A stretch of DNA of 32,030 nucleotides, taken from Bacteroidetes bacterium UBA5697 (GTDB lineage Bacteria > Bacteroidota > Bacteroidia > B-17B0 > Aurantibacillaceae). Each line of letters begins with the position of its first letter. Within the stretch, counting starts at the first letter, position 1. The stretch covers positions 1 through 32,030 of the forward strand of contig DIHL01000006.1 of the NCBI GenBank assembly GCA_002420145.1, read 5' to 3'. Of this stretch, positions 1 through 8,240 are shown in pieces. The translations under genes were made by a program, and so were the position numbers. The notes beneath the pieces were generated by a model. The model saw only the letters and a program-made list of their open reading frames with translations, had not been told where the DNA came from and ran no database searches.

Positions 1-26
1 AATTAAAAATAAAAAAATAAATACTT

Positions 27-1088
27 ATGAAAAAAATACCTAATTGGATTATAATCGTTGTTGTTATTGCCCTAGTGATAGCCTCAAAATTTATATTTTT
101 TGCTCCTAAAGAAGATGCAGCAGCTGCGGCCAAAGGAAAGCCTAAAGGACCTGTGGCTGTAAATTATTATGTAGTGAATGCTACAACTTTTAGTAACGAT
201 GTGTTTGCAACAGGTAAAATTGGCGCCTTAAATCAAATTGATATTTTACCTGAAGTAGGAGGGAAGGTTACTGCCATTTATTTTAAAGAAGGCGAAACCG
301 TTAATAAAGGAGGTGTTTTAGTGAAATTGAATGATGCTGACTTACAAGCTCAATTGTTGAAATCTAAAACTCAAATCGCTTTATCAGAACAAAAGTTGGA
401 GCGATTAAAGAAATTAATTTCTGTTAATGGCATTAGTAAAGAAGAATTAGACATACAAGAAAATGAATTAAATTCTTTAAAAGCTGACCAAGCATATATT
501 TTGGCGCAATTAGCCAAAACAACTATTGTTGCTCCTTTTACTGGCGTTATTGGTTTAAAAAATATTAGCGAAGGTTCGTATGTAAGTGTGAATACGCCAA
601 TTGTTTCTTTAGTGCAAACTAAACCATTGTATGTTGAATTTTCTGTTCCTGAAAAATACAGTAACTTATTTAATAAAGGTATCGCCGTTAAGTTTTCGAA
701 TGATAATATGAAAGAACAACAAACGGCAACCATTTATGCCATTGAACCAAGAGTGGATGAATTAACCAAAACCATTAAAGCGCGTGCAAGCTATAACGGT
801 AACGAACATATTTATCCAGGAAGTTTTGTAAAGGTGTTTGCCAATTTAGGCGAGACACAAAATGCGTTAATGATACCAACTCAATGTGTGATTCCAACTT
901 TAAAAGGACAAAAAGTATTTATTTCTAAAAATGGCATTGCTACCGAAGCGATGGTTACTATTGGCGTTCGTACGGATGATAAAATTCAAATCATTGACGG
1001 AATTAATGCAGGCGATACAGTGATAACTACTGGATTACTGTCGATTAAAAAAGAGTCTTCGTTAAAATTATTAAAATCAGTTAACTAA
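27..1088 (+). CDS. RND efflux periplasmic adaptor (HlyD/MdtA-like membrane fusion protein)
   Basis: This 353-residue protein is the periplasmic adaptor of a tripartite efflux system, linking the inner-membrane pump to the outer-membrane channel. One N-terminal membrane segment (about residues 8-26) is followed by an Ala/Lys-rich linker. Then come a first lipoyl half (around LPEVGGKVTAIYFKEGETV), an alpha-hairpin (about 105-160), a second lipoyl half (TTIVAPFTGVIGLKNISEGS) and beta-barrel and membrane-proximal domains. The length and order match the MdtA/AcrA family. It is the first gene of an operon: the pump gene starts 1 nt after its stop and the channel gene overlaps the pump gene. The 26 bases before the start hold no full promoter, so that lies outside the window. 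The substrate cannot be read from the sequence. Confidence 0.93.
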   Translation: MKKIPNWIIIVVVIALVIASKFIFFAPKEDAAAAAKGKPKGPVAVNYYVVNATTFSNDVFATGKIGALNQIDILPEVGGKVTAIYFKEGETVNKGGVLVKLNDADLQAQLLKSKTQIALSEQKLERLKKLISVNGISKEELDIQENELNSLKADQAYILAQLAKTTIVAPFTGVIGLKNISEGSYVSVNTPIVSLVQTKPLYVEFSVPEKYSNLFNKGIAVKFSNDNMKEQQTATIYAIEPRVDELTKTIKARASYNGNEHIYPGSFVKVFANLGETQNALMIPTQCVIPTLKGQKVFISKNGIATEAMVTIGVRTDDKIQIIDGINAGDTVITTGLLSIKKESSLKLLKSVN

Positions 1089-1089
1089 T

Positions 1090-4000
1090 ATGGATTTAGC
1101 AGAATTAAGCGTTAAGCGGCCGGTATTAGTCACGGTATTTTCAATTATTATTATTTTATTTGGATTAATTGGTTTCAATTATCTGGGTGTTCGTGAATTT
1201 CCTTCGGTTGATCCACCAGTTATTACGGTACGTACGAGTTATACTGGAGCAAATGCAGATGTAATTCAATCTCAAATTACAGAACCTTTAGAGAAAGCCA
1301 TTAATGGTATTGATGGGATTAGAACTTTATCGTCTGCATCTAATCAAGGTTCTAGTATCATTACGGTTGAATTTAATTTAAGTTCAAATTTAGAAGCCGC
1401 TGCTAATGATGTGCGTGATAAAGTTTCTCAAGCAGTTAAACAATTACCTCAAGATATTGATGCACCACCAGTGGTGTCAAAAGCAGATGCAAATTCAGAT
1501 GCCATTATTTCGATGACATTGGTTAGTGACACACGCTCTTTATTAGAGGTAAGTGACTATGCTGAAAATGTATTGGCACAAAATTTACAAACTATATCTG
1601 GTGTAAGTGCCGTTCAGATTTGGGGGCAACGTCGTTATTGCATGCGTATTCGTTTAAAACCTGATAGATTAGCTTCTTACAACTTAACGCCTTTAGATGT
1701 AAAGCAAGCGTTAGACAGAGAGAATGTGGATTTACCTTCTGGTAAAATTGAAGGAAACACGACCGAGTTAACTGTAAATACTATTGGAAGATTATCAACA
1801 GTCACTGAATTTGAAACGATGATTATCAAAGAGAATGATAATAATATTGTCCGTTTGCGTGATGTGGCTAAAGTTGAATTAGGTGCTGAAAATGAAGAAA
1901 CTGTGTTGAAAGAATCGGGAACACCAATGGTTGGTATGGCTTTAGTGCCTTTACCTGGTGCAAATTATATTGATATTGCCGATGAGTTTTATAAGCGCTA
2001 CGAAGTTCTAAAAAAAGAATTACCTAAAGATTATACGATTAATATTGCTTTAGATAATACCCGCTTTATTAAAAAATCAATTACCGAAGTTGGTGAAACA
2101 TTAATCATTGCTTTGTTATTAGTGATTTTAATTATCTATTTATTTTTTAGAGATTGGTTAATTGCTTTCCGTCCTTTAATTGATATTCCAGTATCATTGA
2201 TTGGTGCATTTTTTATTATGTACATGATGGATTATTCTATTAATGTACTAACGCTTTTAGCTATTGTATTAGCAACGGGTTTAGTAGTAGATGATGGTAT
2301 TGTTGTGACTGAAAATATTTTTAAGAAATTAGAAAAAGGCTTATCTCCAAAAGACGCTGCTATACAAGGCACGCGTGAAATTTATACAGCAGTCATTATT
2401 ACATCTTTAACCTTAGCAGCTGTGTTTATGCCTGTTATTTTCTTAGAGGGATTTGTTGGGCGATTATTTAGAGAGTTTGGAGTAGTGATAGCTGGCGCGG
2501 TTTTAATTTCGGCATTTGTATCATTAACATTAACACCTATGTTAAATGCCAAGTTGGTAAGAAAAGACCATTCTAAACGTAGTAGATTTTATGTTTGGTC
2601 TGAACCATTTTTTGTGGGATTAGATAATTGGTTTAAAAATTCAGTCACTAATTTTTTACAAAAAAGATGGTGGGCGTTTGTTATATTGTTTGCTTCAGCA
2701 GGAGCTATTTTCTTTTTTGGTTCACAATTAAAATCAGAACTATCACCTTTAGAAGATAGAAACTGGTTACGTATGTTAGTAACAATGCCTGAAGGAACTT
2801 CCTTTGAAGCAACTGACGCTACTATGGATAAAATTTCGACGTTTGTAGGCGATTCAGTGGATGAGAAAGCGGTGTGTTTAACTGTTACTGCTCCAGGCTT
2901 TGCTGGTTCTGGCGCAGTCAATACAGGTTTTGTAAGATTGGCTTTAACGCAATCAGAAGATAGAAAACGTTCACAAGATCAAATAGCGAATTATATCACT
3001 AAAAACTTAGCGCAGTTTCCTGAAGGAAAGATATTTGTGATTCAGGAGCAATCTATTTCTTCGGGAGGTGGACCAAAAGGTGCTTTGCCTGTTCAGTTTG
3101 TATTACAAAATAACGACTTTGCTAAAATAAGAGAAAAGTTACCTCAATTTTTAGAATTAGCCAATAAAAATCCAGTCTTTCAAGGGGTTGATGTCAACTT
3201 AAAATTCAATAAGCCTGAATTGATTATTGAAATCAATAGAGATAAAGCGAAGACAATGGGTGTGAGTATTGCTGATGTAGCTCAAACAATTCAGTTAGCA
3301 TTAAGCGGTCAGCGTTTTGGATATTATATTAAAGGTGATAAACAATATCAAGTAGTTGGTCAAGTAAATAGAGAGAATCGAGATGATCCAAATGATATCA
3401 AAAAATTGTTTATTAGAAATAATAAAGGAGAAATGATTCAATTGGATAATATTATTAATGTAGTTGAAAGAAGTAGTCCGCCACAATTGTATCATTACAA
3501 TCGTTTTCAATCGGCTACTATTCAAGCAGGTTTAGCACCAGGAAAAACTATTGGTGATGGTATTGAAGAAATGAATAAAATTTCTAAACAAATTTTGGAC
3601 GATAGTTTTAAAACCTCTTTAACAGGTCCATCAAGAGATTTTTCGGAAAGCTCCTCTAATATTTTATTTGCGTTCTTGTTAGCATTAGTATTAATTTATT
3701 TATTGTTAGCGGCACAGTTTGAAAGTTTTGTAGAGCCATTTATTATTATGCTAACGGTTCCAATGGCCTTATCAGGAGCGTTATTTTCATTATGGTATTT
3801 CAACGAGACCTTAAATATTTTTAGTCAAATAGGAATGATTATGTTGATTGGCTTGGTAACTAAAAATGGTATTTTAATTATTGAATTTACGAATCAATTA
3901 AGAGAGCAAGGTATGAATGTGAGAGAAGCATTAATTGAAGCATCTACAGCACGTTTACGCCCTATATTAATGACGAGTTTAGCAACCATGCTGGGAGCTT

Positions 4001-4164
4001 TACCAATTGCGATGGCACTAGGAGCAGGTTCTGAAAGTAGAATGGGAATGGGTATTGTTATTATTGGAGGATTATTATTGTCAATGGTATTAACGCTTTT
4101 TGTTATTCCTGCTATTTATTCATATTTAGTTAAAGATAAAAAACATGATAAAGATGTTGCATAA
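1090..4164 (+). CDS. RND multidrug efflux pump, AcrB/MexF-like permease
   Basis: At 1024 residues this is a full-length hydrophobe/amphiphile efflux (HAE1) RND permease, the proton-driven inner-membrane pump. The start MDLAELSVKRPVLVTVFSII is typical of the family. The proton-relay residues are intact: the Asp pair D401-D402 in the TM4 motif LVVDDGIVVTE and K925 in the TM10 motif GLVTKNGILIIEF. Two large periplasmic loops separate TM1 from TM2 and TM7 from TM8, and the C-terminal TM block ends in a short Lys-rich tail. It follows the adaptor gene by 1 nt and its last codons overlap the channel gene, so translation is probably coupled. Family membership and an active proton pathway are clear; drug specificity is unknown. 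Confidence 0.95.
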   Translation: MDLAELSVKRPVLVTVFSIIIILFGLIGFNYLGVREFPSVDPPVITVRTSYTGANADVIQSQITEPLEKAINGIDGIRTLSSASNQGSSIITVEFNLSSNLEAAANDVRDKVSQAVKQLPQDIDAPPVVSKADANSDAIISMTLVSDTRSLLEVSDYAENVLAQNLQTISGVSAVQIWGQRRYCMRIRLKPDRLASYNLTPLDVKQALDRENVDLPSGKIEGNTTELTVNTIGRLSTVTEFETMIIKENDNNIVRLRDVAKVELGAENEETVLKESGTPMVGMALVPLPGANYIDIADEFYKRYEVLKKELPKDYTINIALDNTRFIKKSITEVGETLIIALLLVILIIYLFFRDWLIAFRPLIDIPVSLIGAFFIMYMMDYSINVLTLLAIVLATGLVVDDGIVVTENIFKKLEKGLSPKDAAIQGTREIYTAVIITSLTLAAVFMPVIFLEGFVGRLFREFGVVIAGAVLISAFVSLTLTPMLNAKLVRKDHSKRSRFYVWSEPFFVGLDNWFKNSVTNFLQKRWWAFVILFASAGAIFFFGSQLKSELSPLEDRNWLRMLVTMPEGTSFEATDATMDKISTFVGDSVDEKAVCLTVTAPGFAGSGAVNTGFVRLALTQSEDRKRSQDQIANYITKNLAQFPEGKIFVIQEQSISSGGGPKGALPVQFVLQNNDFAKIREKLPQFLELANKNPVFQGVDVNLKFNKPELIIEINRDKAKTMGVSIADVAQTIQLALSGQRFGYYIKGDKQYQVVGQVNRENRDDPNDIKKLFIRNNKGEMIQLDNIINVVERSSPPQLYHYNRFQSATIQAGLAPGKTIGDGIEEMNKISKQILDDSFKTSLTGPSRDFSESSSNILFAFLLALVLIYLLLAAQFESFVEPFIIMLTVPMALSGALFSLWYFNETLNIFSQIGMIMLIGLVTKNGILIIEFTNQLREQGMNVREALIEASTARLRPILMTSLATMLGALPIAMALGAGSESRMGMGIVIIGGLLLSMVLTLFVIPAIYSYLVKDKKHDKDVA

Positions 4165-5452
4165 AATTGTAGTTCTGTTTGTTGGATTAAGTTCGGGATT
4201 GTACGCACAATCTATTTTAACTATTGAAGAAGCTATTAAAATTGGATTAGAAAAAAACTATTCTGTTTTAATAGTTAAAAACGAACAAGAGATTGCTAAG
4301 CTTCAAAATAATTTTGGAAACGCAGGTATGTCGCCAACAGTAAGTGTTAATGCTAATTTAAGTTTGGCTAATATTAATTCGTATCAAGAATTTAGTACTG
4401 GTGTTACTCAAGAAAGAAACGGAGCGCAATCTAATAATACTGGCGCCTCTGTGAATGTAGGTTGGATGATATTTGATGGATTAAAAATGTTTGCAGTTAA
4501 AAAAAGATTGGGTTTAAATGAGCAGTTAACGGCGATTGAATTAAAACAACAAATGGAAAATACGGTGTATGAAATTGTTTCGGCATACTACTCCATTGTA
4601 AAAATAAATGAATTAATAAAAGCGGCGAAACAAAATCTCAGTATTTATGAAGAGCGAAAAAAATTAGCAAAGCTCAAATACGAAATTGGCTCTGATTCGA
4701 AAGTGGATGTGCTATTATCTCAATCTAATGAGAATAAAGCTAAAAGTGCTATAGTGCAATTAGAATTACAATTATTAAATGCAAAAACAAAATTAAATGC
4801 CTTGTTGAATAAGCCTGTAGACACTGATTTTAAAACGACTGATTCTATTATGGTGAATTATAATCCAAATATAGATGAGTTAAAAAAAGAAGTATCTAAA
4901 TCAAACTCTTCTATTTTAATATCAAAACAAAACGAATTTATTATTTCGCAAAGTATTAAAGAAGCTCGTTCCGCTAACTTGCCTTTTGTACAATTAAATG
5001 GTGCTTATAATTTTACGCGTGCTCAAAGTCAGGCTGGTTTTGTGTTTTTAAACCGACAAGCGGGTTTAAATGCAGGTGTTACTGCAGGATGGTTACTATT
5101 TAATGGAACAAAAAATAGTAAGTTAGTAAAGGAAAGAAATATCTTGTTTTTGAATCAAAAATACATAACCGAGCAAACTCAACAACAAGTTGATGGCCAG
5201 GTTTATAATAGTTATAAAACGTATTTACTAAACAAAACAATTGTTGAATTAGAAAAACAAAATTTATTAGATTCTAAAGAGGTGTTAGATGTATCGATTG
5301 AACGTTATAAAGTAGGTAAAGCTAATTTATTAGAGACGATAGAAACTCAAAAGAATTTAGAAGACGCTCAAGTAAGATATATTGAGGCTTTATATGCTAT
5401 TAAATTAGCAGAGACGGACTTATTAAGAGCTAATGGGAGTTTGGTGAAGTAA
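4145..5452 (+). CDS. TolC-family outer-membrane efflux channel
   Basis: This 435-residue outer-membrane efflux protein completes the tripartite pump. A cleavable signal peptide (about LHKIVVLFVGLSSGLYAQS) precedes two repeated OEP halves. Each half has long amphipathic helices rich in Lys, Glu, Asn and Gln (for example VLLSQSNENKAKSAIVQLEL and TIETQKNLEDAQVRYIEAL) and short strand segments (NVGWMIFDG and TAGWLLFNG), the aromatic-Asp/Asn-Gly motif typical of TolC-like barrels. The gene overlaps the end of the pump gene by 20 nt. A second in-frame ATG at 4154 would shorten the overlap to 11 nt and gives a cleaner signal peptide (MLHK), so either start is possible. A short palindromic repeat lies just downstream, between this gene and the convergent glycosyltransferase gene. 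Confidence 0.92.
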   Translation: MIKMLHKIVVLFVGLSSGLYAQSILTIEEAIKIGLEKNYSVLIVKNEQEIAKLQNNFGNAGMSPTVSVNANLSLANINSYQEFSTGVTQERNGAQSNNTGASVNVGWMIFDGLKMFAVKKRLGLNEQLTAIELKQQMENTVYEIVSAYYSIVKINELIKAAKQNLSIYEERKKLAKLKYEIGSDSKVDVLLSQSNENKAKSAIVQLELQLLNAKTKLNALLNKPVDTDFKTTDSIMVNYNPNIDELKKEVSKSNSSILISKQNEFIISQSIKEARSANLPFVQLNGAYNFTRAQSQAGFVFLNRQAGLNAGVTAGWLLFNGTKNSKLVKERNILFLNQKYITEQTQQQVDGQVYNSYKTYLLNKTIVELEKQNLLDSKEVLDVSIERYKVGKANLLETIETQKNLEDAQVRYIEALYAIKLAETDLLRANGSLVK

Positions 5453-5462
5453 AATTGTATAT

Positions 5463-5487
5463 GTTCTCGACTTCGCTCGAACTGACA
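5463..5487 (-). repeat. Short interspersed palindrome, family TGTCA-N4-GAGCGnAGTCGA-N4'
   Basis: Read on the minus strand the unit is TGTCA, GTTC, GAGCGAAGTCGA, GAAC. The 4-base arms GTTC and GAAC are complementary, and the core can close a further TCGA/TCGA-type pair. A second copy at 23146-23170 has the same TGTCA and core (one base different) but different, again complementary, arms (CACT/AGTG). It lies between the convergent TolC-like and glycosyltransferase genes and might serve as a terminator, although there is no clear T-tract. Confidence 0.65.
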
Positions 5488-5502
5488 TAAAAAGTAACGA
5501 GA

Positions 5503-6213
5503 TTACATCTTCATAAAGCGCATTTGAACAACACCTATAAATGCTTCTTTAAATATTTTAGTGCTCATTTTGCTGACGCCTAAAACACGGTCGGTAAACA
5601 TAATAGGAACTTCCACAATTTTAAATCCTTTTTTATAAGCACGGTATTTCATTTCAATTTGAAAGGCGTAGCCCATAAAACGAACTGCATCTAAATCAAT
5701 AGTTTGTAATACTTTTTTTCGGTAACATTTAAAACCAGCTGTTGTGTCTTTTACTGGTAACCATAATACGACACGAACATAAACAGAGGCAAAATAACTC
5801 ATTAAAATACGTCCGATTGGCCAGTTACTTACTTGTCCGCCTTTTGTATAGCGAGAACCTACAGCTACATCAGCACCATTTTCGCAAGCTTCTAGCAAGC
5901 GAACTAAATCTTTTGGGTTATGACTAAAATCGCAATCCATTTCAAAAATAAAATCGTAATCACGAGCCAAAGCCCATTTAAAACCGTGGATGTATGCAGT
6001 GCCTAAACCTAGTTTACCTTTACGTTCTTCAATATGTAATTTGCCCGAAAATTCTTTTTGTAATTCTTTTACTTTATTAGCCGTGCCATCAGGTGAACCA
6101 TCATCCACAATCAATAACTCAAATACACGAGGTAAATCAAAAACTGTTCGAATCATTTTTTCGATGTTTTCAATTTCGTTGTAGGTTGGTATGATGACTA
6201 AATTTTTGCTCAT
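5503..6213 (-). CDS. Polyprenol-phosphate mannosyltransferase, DPM1-like (GT2)
   Basis: This 236-residue GT-A glycosyltransferase resembles dolichol-phosphate mannose synthase and bacterial polyprenol monophosphomannose synthases, which move mannose from GDP-mannose to a polyprenyl phosphate. The nucleotide-sugar fold is visible in VIIPTYNEIENIEKMI, LIVDDGSPDGT and FEMDCDFSHNP, whose Asp residues match the metal-binding DxD-type site. AVGSRYTKGGQVSNWP and DTTAGFKCYRK are hallmark DPM1 motifs. No C-terminal membrane anchor follows, so this is the soluble single-domain form. It is convergent with the efflux operon and divergent from rlpA. The mannose-1-phosphate guanylyltransferase at 23179-24267 would make its expected donor. 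Other GT2 acceptors cannot be excluded. Confidence 0.87.
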   Translation of the reverse strand: MSKNLVIIPTYNEIENIEKMIRTVFDLPRVFELLIVDDGSPDGTANKVKELQKEFSGKLHIEERKGKLGLGTAYIHGFKWALARDYDFIFEMDCDFSHNPKDLVRLLEACENGADVAVGSRYTKGGQVSNWPIGRILMSYFASVYVRVVLWLPVKDTTAGFKCYRKKVLQTIDLDAVRFMGYAFQIEMKYRAYKKGFKIVEVPIMFTDRVLGVSKMSTKIFKEAFIGVVQMRFMKM

Positions 6214-6331
6214 AAATTGTTTGCTAATATACTACTTTGTTAGATTATTAAAAGCGTCAGTTTTCAGCATTTATTTCATACTTGCTGTTAAAATTGGTTA
6301 AGTATGATAAGGTTTTTCGACTTATTAAAGT

Positions 6332-6351
6332 GCCATTTCTTCAAAAATGGC
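6332..6351. promoter_or_regulatory. Inverted repeat directly upstream of the rlpA -7 box
   Basis: GCCATTT (6332-6338) and AAATGGC (6345-6351) form a perfect 7-bp inverted repeat ending 2 nt before the predicted -7 box at 6353. It fills the spacer where polymerase would sit, so it could be an operator. There is no support beyond its symmetry and position. Confidence 0.35.
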
Positions 6352-6352
6352 G

Positions 6353-6360
6353 TAATTTTG
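6353..6360 (+). promoter_or_regulatory. Bacteroidota -7 box (TAATTTTG) for the rlpA-pyrC operon
   Basis: TAATTTTG matches the Bacteroidota consensus TAnnTTTG. It ends 3 nt before the ATG at 6364, so transcription would start at or next to the start codon, giving a leaderless mRNA. No TTTG is seen at the usual -33 spacing. The box decides the start of the next gene, because the upstream in-frame ATG at 6304 would lie outside the transcript. Confidence 0.55.
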
Positions 6361-6363
6361 AGT

Positions 6364-6744
6364 ATGAGAGCATTTATACTAATAACGCTATTGCTTGGTT
6401 TTGGATACAAATCGTTTTCTCAAGATAAACCTTCTTCTATAAATAAAACTGTTGGAATAGCTAGCTTCTATGCCAAAAAGTTTAATGGAAGAAAAACGAG
6501 TTCTGGTGAAAAATTCTCGAATGATAGTTTGACTGCCGCCCATAAAAAACTTAAATTTGGAACATATATTTTGGTGAGGAATCTAAAAAATGATTCAACA
6601 GTGGTTGTGAAAATCAATGATCGGCTTCCTCAAAAATCAAAACGTAGTATTGATTTAAGTTTGAGAGCTGCAAAACAATTAAATTTTGTAAAATCGGGCT
6701 TAACTAAAGTAGAAATAACAGTATTAGATTCTTTAAAAAATTAA
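6364..6744 (+). CDS. rlpA: RlpA-like septal-ring lytic transglycosylase (double-psi beta-barrel)
   Basis: With the start at 6364 this is a 126-residue exported protein: signal peptide MRAFILITLLLGFGYKSFSQ, then one double-psi beta-barrel domain of the RlpA type. Family motifs are IASFYAKKFNGRKTSSGE, LTAAHKKLKFGTYILVRN, VVVKINDRLP (Asp of the NDR motif) and RSIDLSLRAAKQL. RlpA proteins act on peptidoglycan glycan strands; this one lacks a SPOR domain, as many short Bacteroidota versions do. An in-frame ATG at 6304 would add 20 residues, but it lies upstream of the TAATTTTG box and would bury the signal peptide, so I reject it. The dihydroorotase gene starts 1 nt after the stop, indicating an operon. 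Confidence 0.82.
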   Translation: MRAFILITLLLGFGYKSFSQDKPSSINKTVGIASFYAKKFNGRKTSSGEKFSNDSLTAAHKKLKFGTYILVRNLKNDSTVVVKINDRLPQKSKRSIDLSLRAAKQLNFVKSGLTKVEITVLDSLKN

Positions 6745-6745
6745 T

Positions 6746-8083
6746 ATGAGTAAAATCTTAATTAAAAACGCCACTATCGTTAACGAAGACGAAACTTTTG
6801 TATCAGATGTATTAATTGATGGAAATATCATTTCTCAAATAGATAAAGATATTACGGATGATTCAGCAAAAATTATTGATGCCACAGGATTAGTTTTAAT
6901 TCCGGGAGCTATTGATGATCAGGTACATTTTAGAGAACCAGGATTAACTCATAAAGGTGAAATATATACCGAAGCTAAAGCAGCAGTTGCTGGTGGCGTA
7001 ACCTCGTATATGGAAATGCCAAATACGGTTCCTCAAGCAACTACCATTTTGGAGTTGGAAAAGAAATATACTCGCGCCAAAGAATGTTCGTTAGCTAACT
7101 ATTCATTCTTTATGGGAGGAACGAACTTGAATTTAGAAGAAACTTTAAAAGTTGATTATAAAACAGTTTGTGGTTTAAAAATCTTTATGGGCTCAAGTAC
7201 TGGCGATATGTTGGTGGATAATGAAAAAACATTAGAAGGATTTTTCTCAAAATCTAATGCTTTAATAGCTACGCATTGTGAGTACGACCCAATGATTAAA
7301 GAAAATCAAAAAAGAATAGTGGAGGAGTACGGCGAAGATTTACCTGCTTATTTTCATCCCATTATTCGTAATGATGAAGCTTGTTTTAAATCATCTTCTT
7401 TTGCAGTAGAATTAGCTAAAAAACACAATACACGTTTACATATATTACATATTTCTTCGGCTAAGGAATTAGATTTATTCACTAATAAAATTCCTTTAAA
7501 ACAAAAACGTATTACAGCCGAAGCGTGTATTCATCACTTATGGTTTAATGATGATGATTATAAAACTAAAGGAAATTGGATTAAATGGAATCCTTCTGTT
7601 AAAACAGAATACGATAGAGCGCGCATTTTTGAAGCGGTTTTAGATGGCAGAATTGATGTAATCGCTACCGACCATGCTCCTCATACTATTGAAGAAAAAC
7701 AATTGCCATATTTAAAAGCGCCAAGTGGAGGACCACTGGTTCAACATTCTATTATTGCGATGTTGGAGTTTTATAAGCAAAAGAAAATCACCTTAGAAAT
7801 GATTGTTCGTAAGATGTCTCATAATGTGGCTGATCTTTTTAAAATCGAAAAAAGAGGCTATATCCGCGAAGGTTATTTTGCCGATTTAGTTTTAGTAGAT
7901 TTAAATAAGCCAACAGAAGTCACTAAAGCCTCTTTATTATACAAATGCGGATGGAGTCCGTTTGAAGGCTACACATTTTCTTCTAGCATTAATAAAACTT
8001 TTGTAAATGGTCATTTAGTGTACGATAACGGAACATTTGACGAAAGTAAAAAAGGCGAAAGAATGTGTTTTAAGAGAGATTAA
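6746..8083 (+). CDS. pyrC: Dihydroorotase (amidohydrolase, class I type)
   Basis: At 445 residues this matches the amidohydrolase-superfamily dihydroorotase, which cyclises carbamoyl-aspartate to dihydroorotate in pyrimidine synthesis. Visible motifs are the metal/substrate loop DDQVHFREPGLTHKG (residues 57-71), GLKIFMGSS (153-161), THCE (H187), LHILHIS (H242/H245) and the catalytic ATDHAPH (D319). The first His of the usual HxH pair is replaced by Gln (Q59-V-H61); other metal ligands are present. I recall this DDQVHFREPG form from other Bacteroidota dihydroorotases but cannot check it here. The gene is coupled to rlpA. Its last codons (GERMCFKRD and stop) are repeated downstream at 8204-8232, on the far side of a short mobile element that starts 2 nt after the stop codon. 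Confidence 0.9.
   Translation: MSKILIKNATIVNEDETFVSDVLIDGNIISQIDKDITDDSAKIIDATGLVLIPGAIDDQVHFREPGLTHKGEIYTEAKAAVAGGVTSYMEMPNTVPQATTILELEKKYTRAKECSLANYSFFMGGTNLNLEETLKVDYKTVCGLKIFMGSSTGDMLVDNEKTLEGFFSKSNALIATHCEYDPMIKENQKRIVEEYGEDLPAYFHPIIRNDEACFKSSSFAVELAKKHNTRLHILHISSAKELDLFTNKIPLKQKRITAEACIHHLWFNDDDYKTKGNWIKWNPSVKTEYDRARIFEAVLDGRIDVIATDHAPHTIEEKQLPYLKAPSGGPLVQHSIIAMLEFYKQKKITLEMIVRKMSHNVADLFKIEKRGYIREGYFADLVLVDLNKPTEVTKASLLYKCGWSPFEGYTFSSSINKTFVNGHLVYDNGTFDESKKGERMCFKRD
8054..8083 (+). repeat. Left flanking direct repeat of the 8086-8190 element
   Basis: These 30 bases, the last codons of the dihydroorotase gene plus its stop, recur at 8204-8232. The pairs GGCGAAAGAATG and TTTTAAGAGAGATTAA are identical in both copies; only GTG against GA just inside differs. 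The repeat ends 2 nt before the left terminal arm, so it looks like a target duplication. Confidence 0.75.
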
Positions 8084-8085
8084 AA

Positions 8086-8190
8086 CGTCATTACGATGAT
8101 CACGCCTTGGCGTGAGACGGAGTAATCTCAAACTTATCTAAATGTATTGTATGAGATTGCTTCTCACGCTTAGGCGTGATCGTAATGACG
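8086..8190 (+). mobile_element. MITE-like non-autonomous relative of the GIY-YIG element
   Basis: This 105-bp element has long imperfect terminal inverted repeats (8086-8130 and 8152-8190) around a 21-base AT-rich middle. Both arms start CGTCATTACGAT at the outside and end CTCA inside. Each arm carries its own hairpin (TCACGCC-TT-GGCGTGA on the left, TCACGC-TTAG-GCGTGA on the right), so the whole can fold as a double hairpin. The right end 8146-8190 matches 21003-21047 of the GIY-YIG element at about 40 of 45 positions, including six bases (ATTGTA) inside the arm. The left interior also shares AATCTCAAAC. No ORF is present. It sits between the convergent dihydroorotase and TraB-like genes and could also act as a bidirectional terminator. 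Confidence 0.78.
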
Positions 8191-8203
8191 AGGCGCAGAA
8201 AAG

Positions 8204-8232
8204 GGCGAAAGAATGATTTTAAGAGAGATTAA
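8204..8232 (+). repeat. Right flanking direct repeat of the 8086-8190 element
   Basis: This is a 29-base imperfect copy of 8054-8083, the 3' end of the dihydroorotase gene, starting 13 nt after the right terminal arm. It has lost one base relative to the coding copy and is out of frame after ATG, so it is a non-coding duplicate. Confidence 0.75.
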
Positions 8233-8240
8233 TTACTAAA

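Noticed and set aside
6304..6363. Upstream ATG start for the RlpA-like protein
   Set aside because: It lies upstream of the -7 box and would put 20 polar and aromatic residues before a clear signal peptide.
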